A stretch of DNA of 64,000 nucleotides from Oasisia sp. SBJ-2009 (taxonomy: Eukaryota; Annelida; Polychaeta; Sabellida; Siboglinidae), in NCBI GenBank assembly GCA_964017155.1, contig OZ024860.1, forward strand, positions 44,758,661 to 44,822,660. Reading direction: 5' to 3'. This document shows, piece after piece, positions 42,601 through 57,400 of this stretch (positions within the stretch are counted from its first letter, which is position 1; every line of letters begins with the position of its first letter). The notes below the pieces were generated by a model. That model saw only the letters and a program-made list of their open reading frames with translations, was not told the DNA's origin and searched no databases. The position numbers and the translations under genes are program-made.

Positions 42601-45600
42601 GTGTGAATTGATGTTGTAAAGTTTTCTGTTTTTCTAATAATAGTAATATGTTTGATCAAGTCAGTAGTTTCTGCAGCAATGTTTAAAAAAAGAAACATTT
42701 GCAGGTTCCAAAAAGACACCAGAACAGCGATTTCAGGATGTCGCATCGAAACACCAGGAGTCTGTGCAACGCCATCTACAAAACGTTGACGATGAATACG
42801 AATCTTCTGATGAGGAGGAGGATATGAACGATGATGATATTCTGGAATCGGTGTTGAAGAGTTTCCGAGGGTCGACAGGTGAGGGAGACTGTTGATTCAG
42901 TTGTCACATATGAGACAATTTATCATATTCGGTTAATTATTCATATGCTTATGAAAAATTCTAAAAAAATTGACAAAATGATGTCACTATCGAGTGGTTT
43001 TACTTGTTCATCCACCAGGTGGAGACATCACATTTTGCCGTTTCTGTTGTAAACTAACAAGGCGCCACTGACATCATGTGAATTTCAAGCTGGGATAGCA
43101 TATGGCAGTATAAATTATTTAACAAGATTGCCACCTAGAGAATCAACTCTAGATGGCAGGTGGACAAGGAAGCCATTTGGGTTATCGAGAGTCCAACCTA
43201 TCTATCTAAGTATACTCCGCCCATCTTAGGTATATGTCAATTTTATTTTTAAATATATTAACACTTCTAGCACCTACACAATCAGCTGATAATCTGTTCC
43301 ATTCGTTTACTACTCTTTGTGAAAATGAAAATTTTCTAATATCTAGTCTACACTGCTTCTTTGCTAATGTAATTCCTTGTCCTCTAGTCCTTCTTCCTTC
43401 CTGGACCGTAAAAAAACAATTTCGGTCAATATTTTTATACCCATTCAATATTTTAAAAACTTCTATCTGATCTCCTCTCAATCTTCTGGTTTCTAGTGTT
43501 GTTAGACCACATTCTTTTAGACGCATTTCATAACTAATATTCCTGAGTTTTGGTATCATTTTTGTTGCTCTCCTTTGTACTCTTTCTAGCATATCAATAT
43601 CCTTCTTGCGATATGGCCTCCATGCTTGTATACAATATTCTAAATGAGGCCTAACTATTGTTTTATACAGCGGTATTATTAGTTCTTTTTCTTTGTACAC
43701 TATATTTCGCCTAATCAATCCAAGTATTTGGTTTCCCTTCGCTGCTGCAATTCCACACTGCTCTGATACCTTCATGTCGGCACTAATGGTTATCCCTAAG
43801 TCCTTTTCCCTTACAGTAGTATTCAGTACAGTACCACCCATTGTATATTGTGCATCTTCATTCCCATGTCCTGTGTGGAGGCACTTACACTTTACAAAGT
43901 TAAACAGCATTTGCCATTTCTCAGACCATTCTATCAACTTATAAAGATCATCTTGTAAATCCTGTCTATCTGCATCACTTTTAATTTTCCTAAACACTTT
44001 TGTGTCGTCCGCAAACTTCAACACCTTGCTTGTTATGTCATCATCCAAATCATTGATATATATTAAGAATAAAATAGGTCCCAATACTGATCCCTGCGGT
44101 ACTCCACTCAAAACAGATTTCCAATTTGAAACCTCCCCATCAACTACTACCCTTTGTCTTCTATCAATAAGCCATTTTTCTATCCAGTTAATCATACCAT
44201 TTCCTATGCCATGGGCCTTTAGTTTAAGTAGTAATCTTTGGTGTGGCACTTTGTCAAAAGCTTTTTTAAAATCTAAGTAGATTACATCTACTGGTGATCC
44301 CTCATCTACCCACTTTGTGACATCTTCCAAAAAACATAAGATATTTGTTAAGCATGACCTCGCTTTTAAAAACCCATGTTGAGATGTGTTTATCAATTTA
44401 TTTTTAACAAGAAAATCAACCAAGTGATCTTTAATTAATCTTTCTAATAGTTTGCAAATCATTCTAACGGAACTATTCCCTCCTCTAATGACAAATTGAA
44501 CACTGTCGCAAGCAGTATGCTGATTTGTTCTACAATTTCCAATAGTAATTTGGGAGGAATCCCATCCACTCCTGGTGATTTATTATCCTTCATATCTCTT
44601 ATTTTCATAGCTACCATTTTTGGGGTTACACTTAGTTGTCCTAAATAGTCACACTCTCTCCCTTCGAACTTAGTCTCTAGTACTGGTAATGTACTAATAT
44701 CTTCCCTGGTAAACACCGAACTAAAGTACTCATTTAGGTTTTCTGCCATTAAGAATCCCTCTGTTATTATGTTTCCATCACTACCTTCTAGAGGTCCTAC
44801 CTTATCCTGAACTTTTTGTTTACTTCGAACATACGCATAAAAACTCTTGCTGTTGTGTTTTATATTGAAAGCTATTTTTTGTTCATAGCTTCTCTTTGAA
44901 TTTCTAATTTCAGCTGTAGCTTGATTTCGTGCTTCCTTATAAATGGCATAGTCTTCGTCACTTCCAGTAGGTCTATATGTCTTCCACATCATCTGCTTGT
45001 ACTTGATTTTTCTAATGGCTTCCTTCGATAAGTGTTTCTTCTTTGACCTTTTCCCCTGTTTTTTCAAGGGGACAAATTTGTCAACGACGCAGTCAATTTC
45101 ACTCCTTAAGATATTCCAGCATTCTGTTGCTGTCTTATTCTTCAATGTGTTATTCCAGTCTATCTTTGCTAAATATGCCCTCATGTCCTTATATCTTCCT
45201 TTGTGAAAAATTTTCCTGTACCTTATTTTTCTGTTCCGTTCTACTTTTACTTTGATGATAAAATGTATCTGGTTGTGATCACTACATCCCAGTGGCTCAC
45301 ACATCTTGACATTATCAACAAATTCCTTCTGTGAGCTCAACACTATGTCCAACACATTCTTGCCCCTGGTTGGTTCTAACACATGTTGAGAAAGGAAACT
45401 ATCTTGTACTAAATTAAAAAACTCTTGATCCTCTCTCCCAGTACTCTGTAGAGATGTCCACTGTATATGGCCATGGTTAAAATCCCCCATAATAATACAG
45501 TCCCGTTTACTCACTTCTTTTATAGCATTATGCATTTTTTCATTCTCTTCTATGCTTATGTTTGGACTACGATAAACTAACCCAACAGTTAATGTTGAGT

Positions 45601-48600
45601 TTCCTGTAACTATGTTACACCAGACAGCTTCTTCACATTCTGCTTCTTTTTCTAATTTTATTTCATAAGCCTGGATGGATTCTTTAATATATAAAATAAC
45701 TCCACCTCCCCTTCTTCCTAATCTGTCTTTCCTAAACATTACATATCCTGCCTTTCCTAATTCGGCATCTAATATATCGGGGGTGGCCCAAGATTCAGTT
45801 ATACCTATTATGTGAGGGTCAATATCTTCTACCATAATGTTTAGTTCATTTCTTTTGTTTACTATGCTCCTTGCATTTAAACAAATACATTTATAACCAA
45901 ATTCCATAGGGCTTTCAAGGCTGTTCTTTGCTGATTTCTTGTTGCTGTCTTTAGCTATGCCTCTAGTATTTGGCTTCTCTGTATATCCCCCCTGCGAAAC
46001 TAGTTTAAAAAACTGCAATCTGTTCCTCTGTCCATAGATCGAAGCAGGTTCTCGGAGAACACTGCTGCGCCCTTTCCGCTTAGATGGCAGCCATCTCTCA
46101 TATACATGTCTTCTTTCCCAACAAAGTATCCCCATAAATCTACAAATCCAACTCCTTCTTCTTCACACATCTGCTCTACTAGTGCGTTAATTGCCATATT
46201 CTTGCAGTTTCTATACGTTGCTCCCCTTCCCCTCATCACTGGCAATATTCCTGAGAGAATAATCTGCTCAACTCTAGTCTTGTTCAGTGTCTCTACCAAC
46301 TGTCTGTATCTCTGTACTATCTTGGTTGTTCCATCCCTGTCTGCATTGTTCGTCCCTACATGTACTAATATAGATCCTCCCTGGCCATGCCCTAATACGT
46401 TCTCTACCCGTTCAGTTACATGTTCTATTCTTGCCCCCGGAAGACAAACAACAATGTCTTCTCCTTTGCTTAACGTCCTGTCCGTCTTGCGCAAAATGGA
46501 GTCTCCCATAAATACCCTTTCTGTTCTCAATGCACCCTCGATCACTGCTTCAGAGTAGCTCCTCCGTTTTGCATCTTCCTGGTTGCTGACTTTTCCCCTG
46601 CCGCTTTCTCTGTTTTTCCTTTCTTTCTTGCCTCTTTTCTTCCTGTCATCGTCCTTGTTATTGACTTCCGTTTGGTCATATCTACTCTCAGTTCCTTTCT
46701 TCCCTTCGTCTTTCCTCCTGTCGCATCTACTTCTATCATCTCCTGTCCCCTTGTCCCTCCCTCCTTCTCCACTGTCTCCTTCCTGCATACCATGTTTTCT
46801 GTTGTTCTTTCTCCATTTGTTTCCTTTGCTATCACCCTCCCTCCTCTCTCTAGCTCTGCTGTCAGACAGTCCACTTTCCGACACCCTAAACACTGGAAAG
46901 TAAATCCTTCCTCCGTTGTCTCTGACCAAGACTTTCCGCACCCCGATAAGGCGAAATCCACCAAGCTGTGGCAGTGATCACACACCACGTGCCTCCTTGC
47001 CTTCACTTGCCGCTTGGAAGGTGCCATATTACGATTGATCAAAATCAACTTAGTTTATACCAACTTAGTCTTTAGAAAGACTGTTTGTTTATTGTGTGAA
47101 CTGCAGCACACTACGTGTTATAAACAACTTACTACCTATGCTATCATGAACAATTAAGTTTATTCTGTACTGGTACCGTTCCCTAGCGGATACTTTGGAC
47201 ACTACCTATATAAACAAACTAGGGTTTCCTGCTAAAACACTTGCTTATTTTTAATAACAATGGCATTGAATCAAAGAATTATCTTATGTATGTAGCTGTT
47301 TTGCTTATTACTTTATCAGTTATATATTATATCAATTTATCAGATTTGGAAAATGTTGTTAACATTCTTGTTGAAAGCTAGATTACCCTATTTTACCCAC
47401 TATAAATAATAGTCTGCACAAATTAAGTTTTCCTAATAATAAGCTTGTTTATTTTTAATAACAATGATACCTATTCAGAGTGTTACCTTACATATATAGT
47501 TGTTACGCTTATTGCTTTATCTCTTATATACGATATCAAATAAACAGATTTGCTCAGTCTTGTTTACAATTTGTCGAAGGCTAGATTACCCTATTTTCAC
47601 CCACTATATTAATCTGTTCAAAAATACTGTTAACTAACAAACTTTAACCAAAACTACTATTCAATATATGTCTAGTACACCTTTATGAATAACCTTAGCA
47701 CAAGAATAATACTTATCAATCAATATTTCCGCTTGTTTTTCAACTTTTATACACCACCAATTTCAAACTTCTGCATCCGCCAATTTCCCGCCAAAATAAA
47801 AATTATGTAGAAGTTACTCATCTAGATGTATGTGATCATGAGGTCAAAGGTCAGAGTTTGTAGATGCAGGTGGAACTTTCTGACGGTGTCATTGGTTCAG
47901 TAGACGGGGAAGTAGCTGCAATTAATGATGGATCTGATATAGTGCTGGTTCGATACCAAAAATATCGAAGTATCGCGATACTTGCGAAAGTTCGATACCG
48001 ATATTTAGTGGTATCGCGATACTTCGATATTTTTGGTATCGAACGCCCACTATTCGATACCTTCGATACCTTCGATACCTTCGATACCTTCGATACCTTC
48101 GATACCTTCGATACCTTCGATACCTTCGATACCTTCGATACCTTCGATACCTTCGATACCTTCGATACCTTCGATACCTTCGATACCTTCGATACCTTCG
48201 ATATTTCGATACTCGACATCGAGTCCATTCGACGAAGTCGATGCGAAGGCGCAACGTCATTGTTGATGACGACGTTGTTTACGGGAGCTATCACTACAGC
48301 GCTTCGCAGCCTAAATTGACTTAGGCGTTGTTGTTTAAAAAATAATATAACATAAAATGTGAATTGTTTTCTAAAACTTTATTGTAGAATTAGTCTCTAT
48401 AATAACTGTTTTCTGTGTGCTATCTTAGCGTAGGTGAGACTTCGCTTAGCCTTGTTACCCAAACCACGTACGTGACGCTCTCGTTTGGTGGCAGTACCAT
48501 GTCATCTTTCTCCCTACTTTATTTACGGTTACGCGTACAAAACGACACATCCTACTGTATTTGCATAGAGTGTTTATTGCACGCACTAGTATTTATGAAA

Positions 48601-51600
48601 CTAGTTTAATAATAATATTATTAATATAAATATTTATTCAAGCGCGATGCGGAGGTTATGTTTATCCGGGTTCCGTTTGGTGGCGCCACCATTTGCCGTA
48701 CACGATGCCCACAACCAAGGTGAACGACAACAAGTCGCAACGTTCATCGCTAATAATTTGGCAGTTTTCCAACAAAGAGTGTCTGCTGTGCTAGAGGCGC
48801 CTCAAAGATAGCGGGGGAAATACATCGAATTTGACGAAACATGTCACCATTCAAGAAGCTATCAAAACGTGATGATCAACTTTCATCGTATGGCATCATC
48901 GACGTCGTGGACAACGTCGCATTGGCTTTGGCTTTGCCATTGTCATTGACTCGAGAACATATTCTATCGAAATATTCGACAGTGACCGAGCAATGGACAT
49001 CTAGTTATAGTCGAAGCGAATCGCCACCTGTTGCCGAATCTGCTAAGAAACTGCGGCAAACATCGCCAAGAAGTGACATACACGACGTGACTGATTAACG
49101 ATGACGATGTGCTTACTGCATCTACTGTCACTCTCACTGTGACACTGCCAGTCACTGGCACTGGCCAAACAGATTCACCACTGGCAGAGCCAGAGGTAGA
49201 GGAAGAAACTGACCGGTTCTTGAAAACAGTTGCAGAAACATTATGGGGCTTGTTATGTGTACTTGATAACGTGGTAATTTAAGTTTTATGTAAAAAATAA
49301 TTGGTGTGAACTGGGAAGTGCAATTGTAATTTTTATTAATATTTTTTCTATTATTAATTAGTGTTATTTTATTGTAATCGTCTATACAGTTTTGATGTTA
49401 AATCACAATTATCTTTACGATACAATTAATTATAAAACAGTTATAACAGTGAGTGTGCAGCTGTGCTGGCAGTGGCACTATTATAAGTGATAGGTGTATT
49501 TATATTTAATATAATAATAACATATTATTTGTATGTTATGTTTGTTGATGGTCACTTTATGAGACACATTGAATTGAAATTAAGCTGCTATATTATAGTG
49601 TATTTACAAACAGCTGGAGTGAAGTACTGTTATTAATTTAAAATAATTCAGTGCAATTGATGAATTTATTTGTCACTAGGTATTTTATTGCAGTTGTCTT
49701 TATTGTTTTAATTTTATATTACATTTACCTTTTAGTGTTACAACAGTAATCAATTATATTGAAACTGTTGTTTGTTTACTTACATAAAATGAAAATTGCA
49801 TTTTAATCATTGTTTGCATGACTATAAAATTATCACATATTTCCCTACTTGTAAGTGAAAAATTGTGTGTGTTTCTGTGGCATTAGTCTATGTGGATAAT
49901 AGTGTGTTTCTTTGGAGATCTCTACTGTACTAAATTACACTTACAAGGTAAATTTTGAGTATCGAATAAAAATCTGGTATCGATTGATATCGAAGAATTC
50001 TGGTATCGAACCAGCAATATATCGATTGGTATAGAAGAATTCTGGTATCGAACCAGCACTACTTTTGTTGCATACTGTTTCTACTGGGAACTGTGTTCTA
50101 TGCGAATATTAAACTTACAACGTAAGTATCGAGTATCGAGTATCGAACAAGATTCAGGTATCGATCAGTATCGAACAAAACCTGGTATCGAACCAGCACT
50201 AATCTGATATGATGTATTGTCATAGTATACATAGATTGCTGTCAGACACTGCTGAAAAAGATGGGGTCTGTGCTAGCTACGGCATGTACACTTAATAGAA
50301 TAGAATGAATACAGTATACATTAAAGGTTTAAAGCTATATTATTTTTGTTGTAATATGACATTATAATATATAAGTATAAACTATGTATTTATTTTAACT
50401 TGAATTTCCAATTAATGGAAAAAAACAGGATCGCTATAAAAATTAAGTGACATGGCAGAGTTTACTCTTTGGAAATATAAACAGATATTGTATAATTGTT
50501 TTATTATATTTTGGTAAAAAGTGGTCATGGTTGATTAATGCATGCTCCCGTGTGTCCTTACAGGCCGTGACACTCAGGACGACTTGGGACGCACACACGA
50601 ATATCTCATCAACTCAATGAAGTCAAAAGCCAACACATGTCTGATTTGTATCGAGACCATCAAACGTATGGACGCTGTAAGTGTCATTTGGGAAGGTCAT
50701 TTAGATAGCTTTTGCAACTCATGTGTTTTTAAGTTTTTAACGAAACAGAACTGACTTTGTAATGTTAAACGTCGAATGTTTATATACGCTGTCACTCAAA
50801 TCACCGCGAGTGACACCCACCCTTTGACCTTTACCAACTGAGAGCTGTGCACCTGGCTGAGTGTGGCGTTAGTGGCGTCAACTTGTGTTCACGTGATCCT
50901 GCATCGTGTGATCGTGCATTTCCTTCTGGGCTTTTAGCCATGCCCACAACTGTTTTGAAAACACCTCGTGGTCGATGTGTAAACAGAGTTAAGCACCCCT
51001 TACTGCGTCTATTTTCAACCGCTAAATGGTACATGAAAACATATTTTGACTGGCTTTACGCTATAATTAGTATAATTTATACCATATAACATGATTTTGC
51101 AATAAAAATAAAAAGCCACGAATGGACCATGTCGCTTTAAATCCTGTTGGTTGTGTGCAGTTGTGGACTTGTCTATTGGCCTCACAGGTTTGGAGTTGCC
51201 ACGGCTGCTATGCGATGCTACACATCTCGTGCATACAGAAATGGGTGAGGGATGGCGTCTACCAGCGGACAGCGTTTTCAGACGATGACATTCCTGAGCG
51301 AGACCTTCCCTGGTTCTGGTAACGATCTTCAATGTATTTATGCGCTAACTCAGGGGACATTATCACCTACATTTACTTCATTGCACCAAATGGCGATGTT
51401 TTAAAAAATAAGTTTAGTTACTTTGGAGTTACTGATTTAATAAAAGTTTGCTGTATTGTATATATATTTTTATTGAAGTCTGAGGACTTAAGATAGAAAA
51501 AAATTCTGCCTACCTGATGTATGTGTTTAAAAAGGCCAAACAAAAAAATCACTATAAGTTGCCTTTTTCTTTAGTCAGTAGCAGAAAGTGCCTGTTTTCC

Positions 51601-54388
51601 TGCGACATCGGTGAATGCTGCTCCCAGTTGGTTATTTTTAGTTACCGATTTAATAAAACTGCCACAGCTGGTGAACCACTCAGAAGAGGTCGCCACTATG
51701 GCCTTACGTTACTTTTCCTGGAAATATTTACCATACCATGATTTGTTATTGTCAGGGTTTTATGCAGGACCAAATTATTGCCAGTCATACATGTTTTGGT
51801 GGACACAGGGATGTTAGCTGTTAAGCCAGTTTACAAACTTTAAATGTGTCTGATGACGATATCTATGGTTTTGGAAGACCTGAATTGCTCCTTCAATTTT
51901 TACCTGTCCACCCACATTTCTACCTATCCACAACGGTTTTACCTGTCCAAATGACAGGTGGACGGGTCTCTGCATTAAGCTATGGTTACTGTGTAAATGC
52001 AGTGATTTTAACAATTCCTACGACCTCTGTCCCGTGCAGTCCAAAGTGTCGCCACGAGTACAACCAGATGGAGTGTCCCACCCGCTACTTCTGCTTCTGT
52101 GGCAAAGAGGAAGACCCACAGTTTGACCCGTGGCTTGTGCCACATTCGTGTGGTCAAGTCTGTGGACGCCAACTCAAGCCGGAGTGTGGTCATTCGTGTC
52201 TGCTCCTCTGTCATCCAGGTCTGTGTGTCATGTCTCCGTGGAATGTAGCCGTAGTACGGGAATGTCTTGAGTTGTGTTAAGTGTTTATAATACGTGAGCA
52301 CATGTGTGTGTGCTTGGGTGCCTGTGTGTCTATGTATGCGTGATTCTTTCACGAACTCATGAAATCCGGACAGAAAATTATTGTAAAAAGTATCTGAACG
52401 TGGTATGAAAATCTGAAAAAATAATCTTGTTATAAATTCAAAAAAGTTATTGTACTTTTAGCATTTAATACCACAACACACACATGCATGTGCACACATA
52501 AACATGCATGTGCACACACACTCACGCACGCACACACACACACACACACACACACCTTGAAATGTGAGGATAGTAAAACTTCTATTTGTTGATATATGAA
52601 AATAAGAAATTGCCCCAAATAAAAAATAATCTTCACACAAAAATAAACTTTTCCTTATTTTCAATAGCAGAAATAATAGAATAATAAAATAAAAAGCGTG
52701 TGTTATCCTGCCAGGTCCGTGCCCCCCCTGCCCCCAGACCGTGCGAGCGACCTGCTACTGTGGGCGACAGTCCCCCCAGATCCGACGATGCGGAACACGG
52801 GAGTGGACATGCGGTCAACCATGCAGCAAGCCACTGACCTGTGGTCATCATGTCTGTGGTCAGCCCTGTCACAAAGGTATGTCATCGCGGTCAGTTACAA
52901 TATCATGTATTTAGGGGGTCATCTCAGAATGTCGATGTCTGACGTGAGATTGAATTACTTTTGTTTGGTGGGTCTAAGGCTGTTTGTTGTGCATATTTTA
53001 TGCATTGGATTGATACTGCTAATTAATGTATTCATATCATTGTATCAAATTATTGTTTACAAAGTTTGTCTCAGTGGGGGTGGGGGGGGTGAAGCCAGAT
53101 GAAAGTACAACAGTCTGGGATGGTCCAATGTATCTATGAAGCAGTTGGTACCTGTGGATGTTGGGATATTCGTATGGATATTTTAATATTTACACAAGGG
53201 TGAATTTTGTGCTGTCTTTACTTTCAGTTTAGAAACAGTCTGATAATAATATTTTTCATACTTTTTGCATTCGTCTTTAAAAATGTACACACGTGCCCAT
53301 ATCTGGACATTAAAATGTGGGTTTACTCCACAAATAATAATGGTTTTAAAACAATCAAGAAGTAAACGGTGTTTGGCATCTGGACTATGACCACACAACT
53401 ATAAGTAAGTGTGATATACTTGCAGTTTGTTGTTGTCTTCCTTGCCTCACACACGTATTACAGAGCCATCGGAATGACTGCTACTACGACGGCCTAGTAT
53501 GACGACGATTCGACGTTGCATCATAGGTCTTTATTCACAGTAACAGCACAGTGTACAACGTCTATACCTAACAAAGGGGGCGTTCCGGGGCGTTGCCCCG
53601 AGTGGCTAATCTGCAACTATCATGCTACGATGAGTGGGTCCTGGCCTACCACACTCTGTATACTGCATAACAAACTGTTTTTCACAGATGCATTTAAATT
53701 ATTATATAGAATCTTTATATTAGAATGCACCTACATCCAAGGATGTTTTGAGCCAGTTTCCTTGACCGCCAGCTGTCGTTGTATTGACCAGGTGAATGTC
53801 CAGCGTGTCCAGAGACCAGCCTCCAGCCGTGTCAGTGTGGCCGTGACTCCTGCGTCCGGCCATGTGCCAGTCCGTCATGGCAGTGCGATCAGGTCAGTTG
53901 TGGTGCCACCTACTGGCCCGCTTTAAAACTAATTGGGATTGTGAATGCTGTTACATTCGTTTTTATTCTACATCTGCAATATATTTCAACAGCTTTGAAA
54001 TAAATGTCATTCTCAGGTCTCAGTTGTTTATTTTTTCATGTCACATGTTTGTTGTAAAAGTGTAGTAATAATAGTAATAACTTTTGTTGTGCGTAAAATA
54101 GTACAGTAAAGCGTCTTATACTTGTCGTTTTCAAGACTAAAACTTGACTCTGTATCACGTGGCATGGCTTGTGGTAAGTTATGTCATCTGTCATGTGATA
54201 TGTCATGTGACATCACGTGACGTGTCATGTGACGTGTCGTGTTGTGTCCCTCAGGTGTGTGGACAAGCACTGAGCTGTGGACATCACACCTGTGAGAAGG
54301 TGTGTCACCCTGGGGAGTGTGGAACCTGCCCCAGGGCGGGGCTACGGACCTGCCCCTGTGGCAAGACTTGTGAGTAGTTAACTATATC

Positions 54389-54432
<44 letters not shown>

Positions 54433-57400
54433 CTTACTTTTCAGAAGGTGTTTATTTACATGAATTAATTGCATATTTATTATACAATCACATCCTGTAT
54501 TTTGCTCATTATTTTATCTGTTTTTGTACAATTTTACATTTATCTAACTTATAACCTTATTTATTTATTATTTATTTTTTAACATATTTTATCTTTTATA
54601 GGCTACTTAGATTTGCTAATGTATGTACCAATTGTATATGGGTTTTTACCTGAAATAAATGTATTCGTATATATGGAGACCTTCTGAACTGATTGTCATG
54701 AAATAAAGCCTTTATATACTGGCCGCCCCAAATAGTGTACATTTAAACATTTAATTCGTTTAGTTTAAGCAAATAGTGTTTAAATTTGGTTTTAGTGAGT
54801 GAAAATTAAGTATTGGCCATGAAAACATACCACACCGAGGCCAGGTTATAAAGAGTGCATCTTAATGCACTTTTGAGCCAAAATAGAAAATATGTGTAAA
54901 CATAGTGTTTTAACCATAAGCACGCATGGAATGATGATGGTGTAACACACTGGGATATCAGATCTAAGCAAACATATGCAGCAGCTATAACAGCGAAATT
55001 GACATGGGTTCAGATTTTAGATACAGCAGTATCATGAATCATGTTTCCAGCATTTGAGCTGCCATGTACGAAGGACGCTCCGACCTGTCTGAGCACGTGT
55101 GACAAGATGCTGGACTGTGGTCAACACCAGTGCATCCAGAGATGTCACACTGGACCCTGTGGCACGGTGAGAGACATATGTGACACGGAACTTTTCTAAA
55201 TTGATGACAAATTTGCAAGTGGCTTTGTATATAAAAATAATTTAATAATCAAAAATAAATTTGGACAGGATCAATGTCATCTATCCATCTTTCATAAAAA
55301 AACCTACCTATGTTTACAAGTGAATGAGGTGGTAAACTCATTACAGGGGGCATCTACAGACAAGGTCCCTAGTGTTCCTGTTGAAGACTGGTTGCAACAC
55401 ATTATATGTCGGTGTATTGTAACTGTTATATTATATCAAAAACTACCCACACATTTACAGAAACAGCGAAAAACATGTGCAGAGCTGAGTTTGTTCACAT
55501 GCTGTGTTCATTGTGAAGTGCAACACTTTTTATTCAAAATGGACCAATCACCCACCCAGCCTCCTCCAATTGTTTTGGATTGGAATATTTTTATATCTAC
55601 AAATCCCATTATCCATTTCTGGATGTAACTGTATCAATACTTTGTCTATAGATACATGTATCTACCGCCCCACATGTCAGCTGTTTGCTCCCATCCATTT
55701 TTCAACGTTCTTCTCCCATTGTTCTCCTCTGTCTTCCTCGGATTTCTTCCTATAGCATTTTCCTTCCATTTTGAGTTTTGTTCAGGACTGATGCCAAAAT
55801 CTATTTCTCTACAAATTAAAATAATATACCAGGTGTAACACTAAGCTCATCCGTGATGGATTCCCTAGTTCAGTGTTAAAGAAATTATTTATTGATTACT
55901 TGTTTACACCAACCAGTGAAGCAACAAAGGCCTGAAATGTCAGATGTGCAGCTCAATAAAACTCTTAATTAAGACTAGTATTAAATTATTATCATGATCT
56001 CATTGCTATTTTAATATTAGTAGAAATCATCTTGCCTTTGTGGTAATTGACTTTTTCTAGACCAGAAATACTGTAATTATAATATTTCTGTCAATAACAA
56101 AACCGTATGGTAACTTTGGGGTGTTAAAATATGTTAACAAAATTCCTGATAATCTTACCTGTATGTCGATGACAGTGCCGTCAAATGACACAAAAGACAT
56201 GTCGCTGTGGACACAAGACGAAGCAAGTTCCGTGCTTCAAGGAGTTCCTGTGTGACATTCGCTGTGCCCGAATGAAGAATTGTGGCAAGCACGTCTGCAA
56301 GAGGAAGGTAAGTAGTGCCCTCTAGTAGTCAAATACAGTACTTTATGTTAACTTTCTGTTGTTCTGAAGTATTTTCAATTTGTGAGATGGCAGTAGTGAC
56401 TGTTCATTCTGTTCCAGTGCTGTGATGGAACATGTCCTAGCTGTGAGCAGCCGTGTGGTCGAACTCTCGGCTGTCGCAATCACAAGTGTGCCAGCAGGTG
56501 TCACCCTGGTAGGTCCACGATGTTGCGACAGTGAAACAAAATAGTAAATTCATTGTATTTAAGTAATAATAATTATGAAGGTGAAACTGAAGTTCTTCTC
56601 GTAGTTAGTCTAACAGTTATCTAAATTTATGTTGTGGTATGTGTATGTGACATAATTTGAAGACGCTTAAGGAGTTACGGGACACGACCAATTTTTTTTT
56701 TGAAAAACACTTATAAATCTCTCCAAGACTTGTTTTCAGAGAGTCACTACATTGAAACTAAGAAGATGGCATCTTTAATTTTTTTTATTTTCAAATATTT
56801 TGGCGCGGGAGGGGGTAATAATCGAACAAAAAAGTCGAAAAATAGCATAAGTTTAAATGAATAGAACACTGAAACCCCTATTGTCATTTACATTATTCAA
56901 GTGTTTCTATGTAGGTAATGTACCATTCTAACTTTCTGTGCATGGCCATTTGTCTATGTTACTTAGATTTTTTTTTACGATTTTTTATAAATATTTTATT
57001 TTTATCTTCAAATTTTTCATATTCAAACCCCCCTATTATGTGACTCACATGACTGATCATAATTTCAATGCACAGGAATGTAGATATTTATGGTACTGTT
57101 GCTATATGTAAAGTTGGTATGCATTACTTGGTTAGTTTTTGAGTTCTATTCACTTTTACCTGAAAAAAGTGATAACTGAGAAAACGGCACTTAAAGTATG
57201 AACTGAGACATTTTAATATGTTGCAAACATCAGATCTTACAAATAAGCATCCACATTATAGCCTTACCATTTATACACAATATCTATATGTTTTTAACAG
57301 TAATTGTTAATCATTAGCGACATAATTATGTTATTGTTTACCCCTACCCCCATAATCTGTAATGCAAGAAATCATAGCCGATGCACTATTTTAGCCAGTT

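Larger units (their letters stand above)
43190..47625 (-). mobile_element. CR1-like non-LTR retrotransposon, nearly full length
   Basis: Minus strand: a probable 5' UTR (47028-47620) with a 203-bp tandem duplication, then ORF1 (zinc-binding motif plus SGNH esterase) and ORF2 (AP endonuclease plus reverse transcriptase). The 3' UTR is tiny, ending in TAGATAGATAGG. Architecture and sequence are CR1/L2-like. ORF1 has one frameshift and ORF2 an internal deletion, so this copy cannot move by itself. It lies antisense in NFXL1 intron 2. Confidence 0.85.

Noticed and set aside
46106..46977. Plus-strand frames rich in Ser, Leu and Pro
   Set aside because: Antisense shadows of the Lys/Arg/Glu-rich CR1-like ORF1.
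47851..48319. Four overlapping open frames with VSK, SIP or YRR repeats
   Set aside because: They arise from the TTCGATACC satellite inside the hAT element.
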